This document shows, piece by piece, positions 55,171 to 64,000 of a stretch of DNA of 64,000 nucleotides. The stretch lies in the NCBI RefSeq assembly GCF_001280515.1, contig NZ_LBIQ01000030.1, positions 620,001 to 684,000 on the forward strand, given 5' to 3'. The stretch comes from Mangrovimonas sp. ST2L15 (GTDB lineage Bacteria; Bacteroidota; Bacteroidia; Flavobacteriales; Flavobacteriaceae). Position numbers and translations under genes: made by a program. The notes beneath the pieces are model-generated. The model saw only the letters and a program-made list of their open reading frames with translations. It was not told the origin of the DNA and did not search any database. The first letter of the stretch is position 1. The number at the start of each line of letters is the position of its first letter.

Positions 55171-55977
55171 TTAACCTAGCAATTCATTGTAAAACTCGGT
55201 GTAAGCATCTGAAAAATCATCAAATGGTTTAAAATCCAATACCGGTTTGTTGGAGTTGGTTAAGTAGTTTTCCAATTCATCAGGGATGACTTCAGAACCT
55301 ACAATTAAGGCATCAGAGTTGTCTATGGCTACCTTCATTAAGTTGTTGTAAGTTGGTTCTTCCAAGGTATTGACCATGGCATCACTGATATTGTCAAATT
55401 TAATTTTCCCAGACATGCCTTTATTCAATGTGCCATCAAAGCTTTGTCCGTAAATGGAAGTTACTATTTTACTTTCGTTAAATAACGGTTCGTCTTGATA
55501 GTATTCTTTTAGATAAAGAGGCAATAAAGAAGCGAGCCAACCATGTACATGAATAATGTCTGGAGACCAATTTAATTTCTTAACCGTTTCAATAACGCCT
55601 TTTGCAAAGAAAATGGCACGCTCATCGTTGTCTGGAAAGAGATTACCTTCTTCGTCGGTTAATGTTGCTTTTCTTTTGAAATATTCGTCGTTGTCAATAA
55701 AGTAAACCTGAATACGTTCCTTTGGAATAGAAGCTACTTTAATGATAAGTGGCATATCTAAATCATTTATTACCAAATTAATTCCTGAAAGTCTAATCAC
55801 CTCGTGTAGTTGGTGTCTTCTTTCATTAATATTACCATATCTTGGCATAAAAATCCTAATTTGCCCACCTTGTTGGTTTACCATCCTTGGGGCTTCAAAC
55901 GACATGGAAGAGATTTCGGTTTCGGGTAAATAAGGCACTACTTCAGATGATACATACAATATCCTCTTATCTTTCAT
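55171..55977 (-). CDS. Glycogen/starch synthase N-terminal domain protein (GlgA-like half enzyme)
   Basis: 268 residues from ATG 55977. It matches the GT5 catalytic N-domain: ILYVSSEVVPYLP (with the usual KxGGL loop replaced by ETEISSMSFE), then DNDERAIFFAKGVIE and WSPDIIHVHGWLASLLPLYLK. A full GlgA has about 480 residues; the C-terminal Rossmann domain that binds ADP-glucose is missing and no remnant follows before the next gene. It may be a binding or regulatory relative rather than a working glycosyltransferase. Divergent from panC. Confidence 0.8.
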   Translation of the reverse strand: MKDKRILYVSSEVVPYLPETEISSMSFEAPRMVNQQGGQIRIFMPRYGNINERRHQLHEVIRLSGINLVINDLDMPLIIKVASIPKERIQVYFIDNDEYFKRKATLTDEEGNLFPDNDERAIFFAKGVIETVKKLNWSPDIIHVHGWLASLLPLYLKEYYQDEPLFNESKIVTSIYGQSFDGTLNKGMSGKIKFDNISDAMVNTLEEPTYNNLMKVAIDNSDALIVGSEVIPDELENYLTNSNKPVLDFKPFDDFSDAYTEFYNELLG

Positions 55978-56055
55978 AAACTTGTAAGTTTTTGGCAATT
56001 CAGAATAAAAAACATGCGAAATTACAAAATTTTATGCAGATTCCCTTTAAAATAT

Positions 56056-56063
56056 TAATTTTG
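56056..56063 (+). promoter_or_regulatory. Candidate -7 box for the panCD operon
   Basis: TAATTTTG followed by CGCCCGTTAA, 23 bases before the panC ATG; TTTA at 56031-56034 could be a weak -33 box. A similar tail (TATATTTGCACCCGTT) follows the gdhA box. Confidence 0.5.
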
Positions 56064-56086
56064 CGCCCGTTAATTTTTTACTAAAT

Positions 56087-56935
56087 ATGCCAATTTTCAA
56101 GGATAAGAAAAGTTTGCAGAAGGTTATTCATGCTTATAAATCTAAAGGAAGTAAAATAGGTTTAGTGCCTACTATGGGGGCTTTACACGAGGCTCATCTG
56201 TGCCTAGTTAGAGAAGCTTTGAATGATAATGATTGGGTGGTGGTGAGTATTTTTGTGAACCCAACCCAGTTTGATAAAAAGGAGGATTTGGAGAATTATC
56301 CACAAACTTTGGAGCAGGATGTTGCTTTGTTGAAGGAAGTTTCCCAAGATATTTTAGTTTTTGCACCATCTGTTGAGGATATGTACGAAGGAAATACGGT
56401 AGCAGAGCATTTTGATTTTGGCGGTTTGGAACACGAAATGGAGGGTAAATTCAGGACTGGCCATTTTGATGGTGTAGGAACCATTGTAAAGCGCTTGTTT
56501 GAAATCGTTGAACCAGATGTCGCCTATTTTGGAAAGAAGGATTATCAGCAGTTACGGATTATTGAGAAAATGGTCGAAAAGCATCAGATACCCGTATTGA
56601 TTAAGGGTTGTGAAATTCACAGAGAGCCTAATGGATTGGCGATGAGTTCCAGAAATATGAGGCTTACTCCAGATCAACGAGAAAAGGCTTCTGTAATTTA
56701 TAAGATCTTGAATACTGCCAAGGAAAAGTTTGGCACAAAAAGTGCTAATAAAATTGCGGAATGGGTTGAAAAACAGTTAGCTAAGCATGCCATGTTTCAA
56801 TTGGAATATTTTACTATTGCTGATTCGGAAACATTAAAACCAATTCAAAGAAAGTCTAAAAATAAACATTACAGAGCGTTTATAGCGGTATACGCTGATA
56901 AAATAAGATTGATTGATAATATCGCTTTAAATTAA
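56087..56935 (+). CDS. panC: Pantoate--beta-alanine ligase
   Basis: Joins pantoate and beta-alanine using ATP, the last step of pantothenate synthesis. 282 residues with [14 protein letters not shown] (the family HxGH reads HEAH), [25 protein letters not shown], and MSSRNMRL (KMSKS equivalent). Followed after 13 bases by panD, which supplies beta-alanine. Confidence 0.96.
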   Translation: MPIFKDKKSLQKVIHAYKSKGSKIGLVPTMGALHEAHLCLVREALNDNDWVVVSIFVNPTQFDKKEDLENYPQTLEQDVALLKEVSQDILVFAPSVEDMYEGNTVAEHFDFGGLEHEMEGKFRTGHFDGVGTIVKRLFEIVEPDVAYFGKKDYQQLRIIEKMVEKHQIPVLIKGCEIHREPNGLAMSSRNMRLTPDQREKASVIYKILNTAKEKFGTKSANKIAEWVEKQLAKHAMFQLEYFTIADSETLKPIQRKSKNKHYRAFIAVYADKIRLIDNIALN

Positions 56936-56948
56936 TTACCTTTGCCAC

Positions 56949-57299
56949 ATGCAAGTACACGTAGTAAAATCTAAGATTCACAGGGTAAAATGTACAGGTG
57001 CAGACCTAAATTACATTGGGAGTATCACTATTGATGAAGACCTAATGGAGGCTGCTAACATTATCCAAGGTGAGAAGGTTCAAATAGTGAACAATGATAA
57101 TGGAGAACGATTAGAAACTTATGTGATTCCTGGACCAAGAAATAGCGGAGAAATTACATTGAATGGAGCGGCAGCAAGGAAAGTATCGGTTGGAGATACT
57201 TTAATCCTAATATGCTATGCCATTATGGACTTTGAGGAGGCCAAAACGTTTCAGCCTGCTCTTGTTTTTCCGGATGAAAGCACCAATTTATTGAAATAA
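56949..57299 (+). CDS. panD: Aspartate 1-decarboxylase proenzyme
   Basis: Produces beta-alanine for PanC. 116 residues with the self-cleavage site Gly24-Ser25 ([10 protein letters not shown]), which yields the pyruvoyl group, the substrate-contact Lys9, and [14 protein letters not shown]. Member of the panC-panD-flippase-like operon. Confidence 0.97.
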   Translation: MQVHVVKSKIHRVKCTGADLNYIGSITIDEDLMEAANIIQGEKVQIVNNDNGERLETYVIPGPRNSGEITLNGAAARKVSVGDTLILICYAIMDFEEAKTFQPALVFPDESTNLLK

Positions 57300-57300
57300 T

Positions 57301-58260
57301 TTGAGCTCCACATTAAAGAAATATTCAAAAATCATACTCCCAATTTTATTGGGAGTTTTTTTAATGTGGTTTTCACTGCAGCAAGTGTCCTTCCATGAAT
57401 TGTTGGGATACTTTAAAAATGCCAATTATACTTGGGTTGGTTTAGGAGTTCTTTTTGGGATATTAAGTCATTTATCAAGAGCCTATCGATGGAAATACCT
57501 ATTAGAGCCTTTGGGTTACAGAGTAGATTTTTGGAATAGTGTGATGTCTGTATTTTCAGGATATTTAATTAACTATACCATTCCTAGAGCGGGTGAAGTT
57601 GCTAGAGCCTCCTTACTTACCACTTATGAAGAGGTGGAATTTGAAAAGGTTTTTGGGACCATTGTGGCTGAAAGAATGGCCGATTTACTTATGATGGTTG
57701 TAGTCATATCGATGACCCTCTTCATTCAATTTGATTTTATTTCCAGTTTTTTTATGGGTAAGTTTCAAAGTCAAAATTTGGGTATTGGTTTGTTTTTGTT
57801 GCTTTTAGCATTTGGAGCGTTCGCTTTTCTAGTTTTTAAAAGTTCTTCCAAATGGGCTATTAAAATAAAGCACTTCGTCAATGGTTTGGTTCAAGGGGTT
57901 CTAAGTATTACAAGAATGGAAAATAAATGGGCTTTTATGGGGCATACCGTATTTATTTGGGTGATGTATATACTCATGTTTTATGTAGTAACCTTTGCAG
58001 TTGATGAATTGCGAGGTGTCACTCTAGGTATGGCTTTGTTAGGTTTCATTTCTGCTAGTTTTAGTATTGCAGCAACCAATGCGGGCATAGGTGCTTACCC
58101 ATTAGCTGTATTTGCAGCTTTTTCCCTTTATGGGCTTGCAAAAGCTCCTAGTTTGGCATTTGGTTGGATCACCTGGGCCTCCCAAACTTTTATGCTGGTG
58201 CTTTTGGGTGGATTGTCTCTAATCTTATTGCCAATTTATAACCGATTGAAAAATAACTGA
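57301..58260 (+). CDS. LPG-synthase/UPF0104-family (YbhN-like) membrane protein
   Basis: 319 residues from TTG 57301, one base after the panD stop; the next Met is 22 codons in, inside the first helix, so TTG is needed. About eight membrane helices with the family pattern SHLSRAYRWKYLLEPLGY, YLINYTIPRAGEVARASLL and FISASFSIAATNAGIGAYP. Related to the flippase half of MprF; it lacks the aminoacyl-transferase domain. Lipid or polyprenol movement is inferred only. Confidence 0.85.
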   Translation: MSSTLKKYSKIILPILLGVFLMWFSLQQVSFHELLGYFKNANYTWVGLGVLFGILSHLSRAYRWKYLLEPLGYRVDFWNSVMSVFSGYLINYTIPRAGEVARASLLTTYEEVEFEKVFGTIVAERMADLLMMVVVISMTLFIQFDFISSFFMGKFQSQNLGIGLFLLLLAFGAFAFLVFKSSSKWAIKIKHFVNGLVQGVLSITRMENKWAFMGHTVFIWVMYILMFYVVTFAVDELRGVTLGMALLGFISASFSIAATNAGIGAYPLAVFAAFSLYGLAKAPSLAFGWITWASQTFMLVLLGGLSLILLPIYNRLKNN

Positions 58261-58335
58261 TTCCGAAACATTTTTATTTTAAAACCTACATCAAATTTGC
58301 TATCTTGCCATAAGGTACGAACTTAACCCCTATTC

Positions 58336-59478
58336 ATGAAAAGATTTATCTGCCTCACTTTTGTTCTGCTTTTATTTCAGTCGTTGACTGCCCAAGTTAT
58401 TTATGAGCCTTTCAATTCGGCCAAATTAGGGCGTAATTGTGAAATTAAAATCCAATTACCTCGCGGATACGATTCCGAAGAGAAAATTGAATATCCATTG
58501 ATTGTGGTTCTTGATGGAGACTACTTGTTTGAGCCAGTAATAGGTAATGTAGATTATCAGTCTTATTGGGACGATATGCCTGGTTGTATAGTGGTAGGGA
58601 TTAATCAAGATCAAACACGTACCGATGACTTTTCGGTTACAGAGGAGAATTATTTTCCATCGATGGATGGGGCTAAGTTTTTTGAATTTGTAGGACAGGA
58701 ATTGGTGCCCTATATCAATGATACGTATCACGCATCTGATTTTAGAATCATAGTAGGTCATGATTTGAGCGCCAACTTTTTGAATTTTTATTTGTTCAAG
58801 GAATTGCCTCTGTTTAGAGCTTATGTATCTTTAAGTCCAGACTTGTCACCTATGATGGTTGAAAGGTTGGGAGAAAAGATGCCAGCTGTCCAGACAGATA
58901 CATTTTACTATTTGGCTACTGGAGAAGAAGATGCCTCTGCTTTAAAAGAAGGGATCGAGGCCTGTAATGCAGTTTTATCTGCCGTCGAAAACCCTAAATT
59001 TCATTACCGTTTTGATAATTTTGAAGCTACAAACCATTATTCATTGGTAGGGTTGGCATTGCCAAAAGCCATTAGTCAAATATTCAATTTGTACAAGCCT
59101 ATTACTAAAAAGGAATATCAAGAAGACATCCTTACCTATGAAGGGTCACCTTATGATTATCTAGTTAAAAAATATGAAAGTATTGAATCTTTCTACGGGT
59201 TCAAGAAAAAGCTGATTGAAAATGATATTCGAGCTATAGCAGCTGCTTCTAATAAAAAAGATGATATTGAATCTCTTGAAAATTTGGCTAAATGGGCTAA
59301 AAAAGAATACCCAGATTCTATGATTAGTTCGTACTATATGGGTATGTGGCATGAAAAGGCTGGCGATTTGAAACGTGCCTTACATAGCTACCAAAGTGGT
59401 TTGCTTCTTCAATCATCCCAGTTTATTGATAAGGATATGTTGCTTGAAAAGATGTACGAAATTAAGGGCGAGAATTAA
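58336..59478 (+). CDS. Secreted alpha/beta-hydrolase-fold protein without nucleophile Ser (copy 1)
   Basis: 380 residues with signal peptide ending SLTAQ. Residues 25-270 follow the esterase D/enterochelin-esterase-like fold (YPLIVVLDGDYLFEP, FRIIVGHDLSANF, AYVSLSPDLS, NHYSLV). At the nucleophile elbow GHSxxG the Ser is Asp143; the His234 equivalent is kept. The C-terminal 110 residues are helical, with one TPR-like unit (SYYMGMWHEKAGDLKRALHSYQSGLLL). Probably a pseudo-enzyme or binding protein. 82 bases before its paralogue. Confidence 0.85.
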   Translation: MKRFICLTFVLLLFQSLTAQVIYEPFNSAKLGRNCEIKIQLPRGYDSEEKIEYPLIVVLDGDYLFEPVIGNVDYQSYWDDMPGCIVVGINQDQTRTDDFSVTEENYFPSMDGAKFFEFVGQELVPYINDTYHASDFRIIVGHDLSANFLNFYLFKELPLFRAYVSLSPDLSPMMVERLGEKMPAVQTDTFYYLATGEEDASALKEGIEACNAVLSAVENPKFHYRFDNFEATNHYSLVGLALPKAISQIFNLYKPITKKEYQEDILTYEGSPYDYLVKKYESIESFYGFKKKLIENDIRAIAAASNKKDDIESLENLAKWAKKEYPDSMISSYYMGMWHEKAGDLKRALHSYQSGLLLQSSQFIDKDMLLEKMYEIKGEN

Positions 59479-59559
59479 TCAATAGTGTATTTCGTCGAAA
59501 AAATTTAGCGTTTTAGCTAATAAGTAGTATGTTTACGTCGCAATCTAACTCTACTTATC

Positions 59560-60804
59560 ATGAAAAAAGCTTTACTCCTAACACTAGCTTTAACCATTAT
59601 TGGTGTTACTTTCGCCCAAACATCTACCAAAGTTTTTGAGTCTTCGAAGCTGAATTCTAAAAGAACACTTAAGATTCATTTGCCAAAGAATTATGACCCA
59701 AGCTCGAATTTGAAATATCCTTTGGTTTTTGTGTTTGACGCAGATTACCTGTTTGAGCCAGTAGTGGGACAAACCAAGTTTCAATCTTACTTTGATGAAA
59801 TGCCAGGTTCCATTATTGTTGGTGTAGTTCAAGGAAATGAAAGAGTTTATGATAGTTTTTTTGATGATGTAACTGGATTACCATTAGAGTCTGGGGCTCG
59901 TTTTTTTGAATTCGTTGGTCAGGAATTGATTCCGTATTTGGACTCTAAATACAAAACAAGTGATTTTAGAGTGGCGGTTGGTCACAACATTATGGGGAAC
60001 TTCATCAACTCCTTTATGTTAAAAGACAAGCCCTTGTTCCATGCCTATGTGAATTTAAGTCCAGATTTGAAAGGGTCTATGGGAGACAATATCGTTCATA
60101 GATTATCTAATGCAAGAAGTGAATTTTTCTATTATATGGCTACGAGTACAGATGATAAGCGCATGTTGCATGAGACTATCATGGAAACAAATGGAAAGAT
60201 TAAACAAATAGAAAATACCAATGTCACGTATTATTTTGATGAATTTAAAGACGAATCCCATTATACTTTGGTAACGGGAGCTATTTCTAGGGCTTTTGAT
60301 AAAATATTTGAATTGTATAAGCCATTGCAAGAAAAGGAGTTAAAGGAAAAAGTACTTCCTTATGAAGGTACTTTAGATAAATATTTAGTGGATCGATACA
60401 AAAAGATTGAAGACCGTTTTGGAATCGTTAAACCTATTGCTGAGGAAGAGTTTCAAAAAGTAGTAGCTGTGGCCGAAGAACGGGAAGACTTGGATTCCTT
60501 GGAAAAATTAGGAAAATTAGCCAATAAGGAATATCCAGAATCCATGTTAGGTGATTATTATCTTGCTCAGCATGCAGAGAAAATTGGGAAACCTAAAAAA
60601 GCAGTTAAATTTTATGAAGAAGCTTTGCTGCTAGATGCGACAACCAGTATCACTTATGAAGATGTTTCATTAAAATTACAGGAGATTAAAGCCACTCTAG
60701 AAGAACAGGATCTTGAAGATCAAAACTTGGAAGGAGAGGGCGCTGAAATTTTGACAGAAGAGCCAACAGAAGGGGTAGCTGTCGAAGGTAGCACTGAAGA
60801 TTAA
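59560..60804 (+). CDS. Secreted alpha/beta-hydrolase-fold protein without nucleophile Ser (copy 2)
   Basis: 414 residues, signal peptide ending VTFAQ. It aligns without gaps to copy 1 over most of the first 240 residues, including YLFEPV, MPG(C/S)I, FFEFVGQEL and SPDL. The elbow reads GHNIMGN, with Asn143 where an esterase has Ser; His234 (SHYTLV) is kept. The TPR-like C-terminus is shared, plus a 30-residue acidic tail rich in Glu. Tandem duplication with parallel loss of the nucleophile. Confidence 0.85.
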   Translation: MKKALLLTLALTIIGVTFAQTSTKVFESSKLNSKRTLKIHLPKNYDPSSNLKYPLVFVFDADYLFEPVVGQTKFQSYFDEMPGSIIVGVVQGNERVYDSFFDDVTGLPLESGARFFEFVGQELIPYLDSKYKTSDFRVAVGHNIMGNFINSFMLKDKPLFHAYVNLSPDLKGSMGDNIVHRLSNARSEFFYYMATSTDDKRMLHETIMETNGKIKQIENTNVTYYFDEFKDESHYTLVTGAISRAFDKIFELYKPLQEKELKEKVLPYEGTLDKYLVDRYKKIEDRFGIVKPIAEEEFQKVVAVAEEREDLDSLEKLGKLANKEYPESMLGDYYLAQHAEKIGKPKKAVKFYEEALLLDATTSITYEDVSLKLQEIKATLEEQDLEDQNLEGEGAEILTEEPTEGVAVEGSTED

Positions 60805-60867
60805 AATTCTCAAGTTACTCCACAATAATCCATAAATATCGCTTATTTTTAGTCCAAATTTTATTTT

Positions 60868-62229
60868 GTGGCTAAAGTCAAAACAACCTTTTTTTGTCAA
60901 AATTGTGGTAGTCAGTTTTCCAAATGGCAAGGGCAGTGTACTACTTGTAAACAATGGAACACCATTGTGGAAGAAGTCGTTCAAAAATCTGAAAAAAGCG
61001 ATTGGAAATCTTCTACATCTTCACCCGCAAAACGCGTTTCAAAGCCGTTAAAAATTGCAGAAATTGATTCAACAGAAGAATCAAGGTGGAACACTTTAAA
61101 CCAGGAGTTCAACCGGGTTCTTGGTGGTGGTTTGGTTCCTGGGTCTTTAACGTTACTTGGAGGGGAGCCTGGAATTGGAAAGAGTACGCTACTCTTGCAA
61201 ATTGCCTTAAAACTTCCTTTTAAAACCCTTTACGTTTCTGGGGAAGAGAGTCAAAAGCAAATAAAAATGCGTGCCGAACGAATCAATCCTCAAAACACAA
61301 CCTGTTTGGTACTTACAGAAACAAACACCCAAAACATTTTTAGGCAAATAGAGACGGTGGAACCAGATATTGTGGTCATTGATTCGATTCAAACCTTACA
61401 TAGTGATTTTATAGAATCTTCTGCGGGTAGTATTTCTCAGATTAAGGAATGTACAGCTGAATTGATCAAGTTTGCAAAAGAAACGGCAACTCCGGTTATA
61501 TTGATTGGGCACATTACAAAGGATGGAACAATTGCTGGTCCGAAAATATTGGAACACATGGTCGATACGGTTCTTCAATTTGAAGGTGATAGAAACCATG
61601 TATTTAGAATCCTAAGGGCACATAAAAACCGATTTGGCTCAACTAATGAATTAGGGATTTATGAAATGTTGGGTTCCGGCCTAAGGGAAGTGAATAATCC
61701 AAGTGAGATTCTTATTTCTGAAAAAGATGATGAGTTGAGCGGTCATGCTATTGCAGCAACTTTGGAAGGAATGAGGCCTTTGATGATTGAGGTGCAGGCC
61801 TTGGTTAGTACCGCTGTATATGGGACACCACAACGTTCTGCAACTGGATTTAACGCAAAGCGTCTCAATATGCTTTTAGCGGTATTAGAGAAACGTGCTG
61901 GCTTTAGGTTGGGTGCTAAAGATGTGTTCTTAAATATCACTGGAGGTATTACGGTAGATGACCCTGCTATTGATTTGGCAGTAGTGGCATCAATTTTATC
62001 GTCAAATGAAGATGTCTCTATACCACAAGACTATTGTTTTGCTGCGGAAGTGGGCTTATCTGGTGAAATTAGACCCGTTCAGAGAGTGGAGCAACGTATA
62101 TTTGAAGCAGAGAAGTTGGGCTTTTCTAATATCTTCATCTCAAAATTCAACAAGCTATCTCTAAAAAATACCAAGATTAAAATTCAATTGATTGCCAAAA
62201 TAGAAGATTTGGTTGGGTGGTTAGTTTAA
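60868..62229 (+). CDS. radA: DNA repair protein RadA (Sms)
   Basis: 453 residues from GTG 60868. Zinc finger Cys10-Cys13/Cys24-Cys27, P-loop GGEPGIGKST (98-107), the RadA-specific HKNRFGSTNELGIYEM, and a C-terminal Lon-like domain (FLNITGGITVDDPAIDLAV). It extends heteroduplex in recombination as a branch-migrating helicase. An upstream ATG is not available in frame. Single gene. Confidence 0.96.
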   Translation: MAKVKTTFFCQNCGSQFSKWQGQCTTCKQWNTIVEEVVQKSEKSDWKSSTSSPAKRVSKPLKIAEIDSTEESRWNTLNQEFNRVLGGGLVPGSLTLLGGEPGIGKSTLLLQIALKLPFKTLYVSGEESQKQIKMRAERINPQNTTCLVLTETNTQNIFRQIETVEPDIVVIDSIQTLHSDFIESSAGSISQIKECTAELIKFAKETATPVILIGHITKDGTIAGPKILEHMVDTVLQFEGDRNHVFRILRAHKNRFGSTNELGIYEMLGSGLREVNNPSEILISEKDDELSGHAIAATLEGMRPLMIEVQALVSTAVYGTPQRSATGFNAKRLNMLLAVLEKRAGFRLGAKDVFLNITGGITVDDPAIDLAVVASILSSNEDVSIPQDYCFAAEVGLSGEIRPVQRVEQRIFEAEKLGFSNIFISKFNKLSLKNTKIKIQLIAKIEDLVGWLV

Positions 62230-62291
62230 TTCTTTAGAACTTTAATATTCATCTTAAATCATTTATATTTAGGGAGATATTGTTTTACATT

Positions 62292-63608
62292 ATGAAAAGA
62301 ACACTTTTGCCTATAGTTTTTCTTGGCGTTTTTATTTCCTTAAGTTTTATTTTCTATCCTATTGACGGGTATGAAACGACTGGTATTAAACGATTATACC
62401 AAATTCAAAAGTTTAAAGAGGATAGCATTCCATATAAACGTATTCCGCCTGGGGCTTATAAAAATTTGGCAGATATTAAATTGAATCTAACTAACATCAA
62501 AGAAGATAGTGTTGATTTGATATTGTCAGAGGATAAAGATTTTGAAAGTCGGGTCAATAAGCTATTTCCTAGTGGGAAATATTCAGCCGCTGTACTGGAT
62601 ATGTCTGATCCCGAGAACCTCAAATATGCGGCTTATAAGGAGAATGTGGGATATCAGCCCGGTAGTGTAGGTAAGATAGCTGTTTTAAATGCTGTGTTTT
62701 ATCAATTGGGGAAATTATGTCCAGATTCTTGGGAGGATAGGGTTCGTTATTTGAAAAACAGGAATGTGTCGTCTCGATATTGGGGTACTGGTGACCATCA
62801 TACCATACCAGTTTATGATATAGAAAAAGATAAATTGGTTAAGAGAAAAGTACAGGCAAGTGATGTCTTTTCTTTATATGAATGGTTGGACCATATGGTA
62901 TCTGTAAGTAACAATGGCGCCGCTAGTGTAATGTACCGCGAAGCAATGTTAATGGCTGCTTTTGAAGAATATTATTTTACGTTGACTGAGGAAGAAGCTG
63001 AAAATTATTTTAAGGAAACACCTCGAGATTCATTAACCAATTTGGCAAATATGGTGGTTAATGAACCATTAAGAGAATTGGGTATTAGTGAAGATGAATG
63101 GCGCTTGGGAGGTATGTTTACCAGAGCTGCAGAAAAATATGTTGGCCGAAAGGGAGGAAGCATAGGGACGCCACAAGGCTTGATGAAATATTTAGTCAAA
63201 TTAGAACAGGGTAAAGTAGTTGACGCGCAATCAAGTTTGGAGATTAAGCGTTTACTTTATTTGACAGACCGACGTATTAGGTATGCGAGATCACCTAAAT
63301 TGGATAGCGCCGCGGTTTATTTTAAATCTGGAAGTTTTTATAAATGTGATAGGGAAAAGGATCCAAATTGTAAGCAATATGCTGGCAATGTCTACAATTA
63401 TATGAATTCAGTTATCATTGTCGAACACGATGATGGTACCAAGTATATAGTTTGTTTAATGACCAATGTTCTCAACAAAAATTCGGCAGGAGCTCACATG
63501 TATTTAGCTGGAAAAATTGACGATTTGATTACGAAAGATCATTTGGATAGTATGCCCTCCGAACTTGATGTAGAATATAGGGATGATGAAGATCAAGGCG
63601 ATGGTTAA
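62292..63608 (+). CDS. Serine hydrolase, class A beta-lactamase/transpeptidase fold
   Basis: 438 residues from ATG 62292. An N-terminal hydrophobic segment (5-22) anchors or exports it. The three motifs of the superfamily are in order: Ser125-Val-Gly-Lys128 (SxxK), Ser206-Asn-Asn208 (SxN) and Lys345-Ser-Gly347 (KTG equivalent). Long insertions and an acidic tail set it apart from true beta-lactamases, and no omega-loop Glu is evident. A cell-wall-related hydrolase or an uncharacterised acylase is more likely than a resistance enzyme. Confidence 0.8.
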   Translation: MKRTLLPIVFLGVFISLSFIFYPIDGYETTGIKRLYQIQKFKEDSIPYKRIPPGAYKNLADIKLNLTNIKEDSVDLILSEDKDFESRVNKLFPSGKYSAAVLDMSDPENLKYAAYKENVGYQPGSVGKIAVLNAVFYQLGKLCPDSWEDRVRYLKNRNVSSRYWGTGDHHTIPVYDIEKDKLVKRKVQASDVFSLYEWLDHMVSVSNNGAASVMYREAMLMAAFEEYYFTLTEEEAENYFKETPRDSLTNLANMVVNEPLRELGISEDEWRLGGMFTRAAEKYVGRKGGSIGTPQGLMKYLVKLEQGKVVDAQSSLEIKRLLYLTDRRIRYARSPKLDSAAVYFKSGSFYKCDREKDPNCKQYAGNVYNYMNSVIIVEHDDGTKYIVCLMTNVLNKNSAGAHMYLAGKIDDLITKDHLDSMPSELDVEYRDDEDQGDG

Positions 63609-64000
63609 GCAGAATTGGCAAACTGTTTCATAGTTTCGGCTGCATAGATTCTTATGGCTCTATTGGTGTGTTTTTGCATGTCTGAAACTTCCGATGAAAG
63701 AGTGGATAAATTGAGAACTTTTATTAAGTGTAAAACTTCTAACTTAACACGATTATCTCTTTTCTTGAGTAAAAGTTTGAGGTAGGCCTTTTCTGGAACA
63801 ATATTGATTTTTAAAGGGACATGCTTCAATTCTTGCTCTTCAACAATATAATATTCCACTAATGGTAAAATTCTATTGCTTAGTTGACTTTGTAATAAAT
63901 TGTCCAAGAATTCCAAAGCGTTGATTCGTGCTTCTTTTGTTTCACTCAGAATACCCGAGTAACTCACATTCATATCTGCCTCTTCGTAGAGAATGCTCAA
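63605..64000 (-). CDS. HEAT-repeat-like protein, 5' part outside the window
   Basis: The frame is open to the window edge, so only the last 131 or so residues are seen. They are all helical, with repeated Leu patterns (ARINALEFLDNLLQ, RVKLEVLHLIKVLNLS, AIRIYAAETMKQFANSA) of HEAT type. It may be the C-terminal part of an NTP/NDP-exchange transporter-like protein with HEAT repeats, a form I recall from flavobacteria, but that cannot be shown here. Ends four bases inside the convergent hydrolase gene. Confidence 0.6.
   Translation of the reverse strand: MSILYEEADMNVSYSGILSETKEARINALEFLDNLLQSQLSNRILPLVEYYIVEEQELKHVPLKINIVPEKAYLKLLLKKRDNRVKLEVLHLIKVLNLSTLSSEVSDMQKHTNRAIRIYAAETMKQFANSA

Noticed and set aside
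55149-55977. Frameshift or truncation of a full glycogen synthase gene
   Set aside because: The frame ends cleanly, and the next gene begins 22 bases on with no sequence resembling the missing C-terminal domain.

Overview
This window looks like chromosome of a low-GC member of the Bacteroidota, most likely a marine-type flavobacterium (Flavobacteriaceae). Pointers seen in the sequence: promoter boxes of the Bacteroidota form (TTTG, about 19 bases, TANNTTTG), little sign of Shine-Dalgarno sites, a type IX secretion component (PorZ) beside a secreted protein with a C-terminal sorting domain, TonB-dependent receptors, many lipoproteins with a Cys lipobox, and an atpD-atpC pair standing alone. 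I see no rRNA, tRNA, CRISPR array, insertion sequence or prophage. No gene-free stretch exceeds 300 bases.

Layout. 1-5.9 kb: a + strand efflux operon (RND pump cut by the window edge, TolC-type lipoprotein, tandem UspA protein, TetR regulator, small unknown protein), closed by a terminator. 6-7 kb: two unknown - strand genes. 7.2-10 kb: pckA and gpsA. 10.3-14.7 kb: an octaheme lipoprotein cytochrome with HEAT and TPR repeats, a duplicated-domain lipoprotein, a Kbp-like BON-LysM protein and OsmC. 14.8-18.7 kb: two membrane proteins, then nadD, gmk, a lipoprotein and yicC, mostly overlapping. 18.8-25.4 kb: thioesterase, EamA exporter with an ArsC-like protein, DinB protein, DUF4163/DUF3298-like lipoprotein, a cystathionine gamma-synthase-type enzyme, a beta-barrel protein and gdhA. 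25.5-34.2 kb: porZ-recO, facing a 1652-residue secreted adhesin-like protein, then recX. 34.2-41 kb: barrel protein, JmjC/cupin_8 protein, then a divergent TonB receptor / MocR regulator / Na+-solute symporter locus.

41.1-44.9 kb: a compact red-light module: bacteriophytochrome kinase, two single-domain response regulators and a heme oxygenase able to make the biliverdin chromophore. 44.9-46.8 kb: atpD and atpC, separated by ten heptamer units. 47-51.4 kb: a TonB receptor with an SGNH-hydrolase lipoprotein. 51.6-56 kb: GlgA-like half enzyme, DUF4270 lipoprotein and glmS. 56.1-64 kb: panC, panD, a flippase-like membrane protein, two tandem hydrolase-fold proteins that have lost the nucleophile serine, radA, a beta-lactamase-fold serine hydrolase, and the end of a HEAT-like gene.

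Most striking: the MocR regulator lacks the PLP-binding lysine and has three operator half-sites at its start; the paired pseudo-hydrolases; the octaheme HEAT/TPR lipoprotein with a TTG start; and the phytochrome-heme oxygenase cassette.
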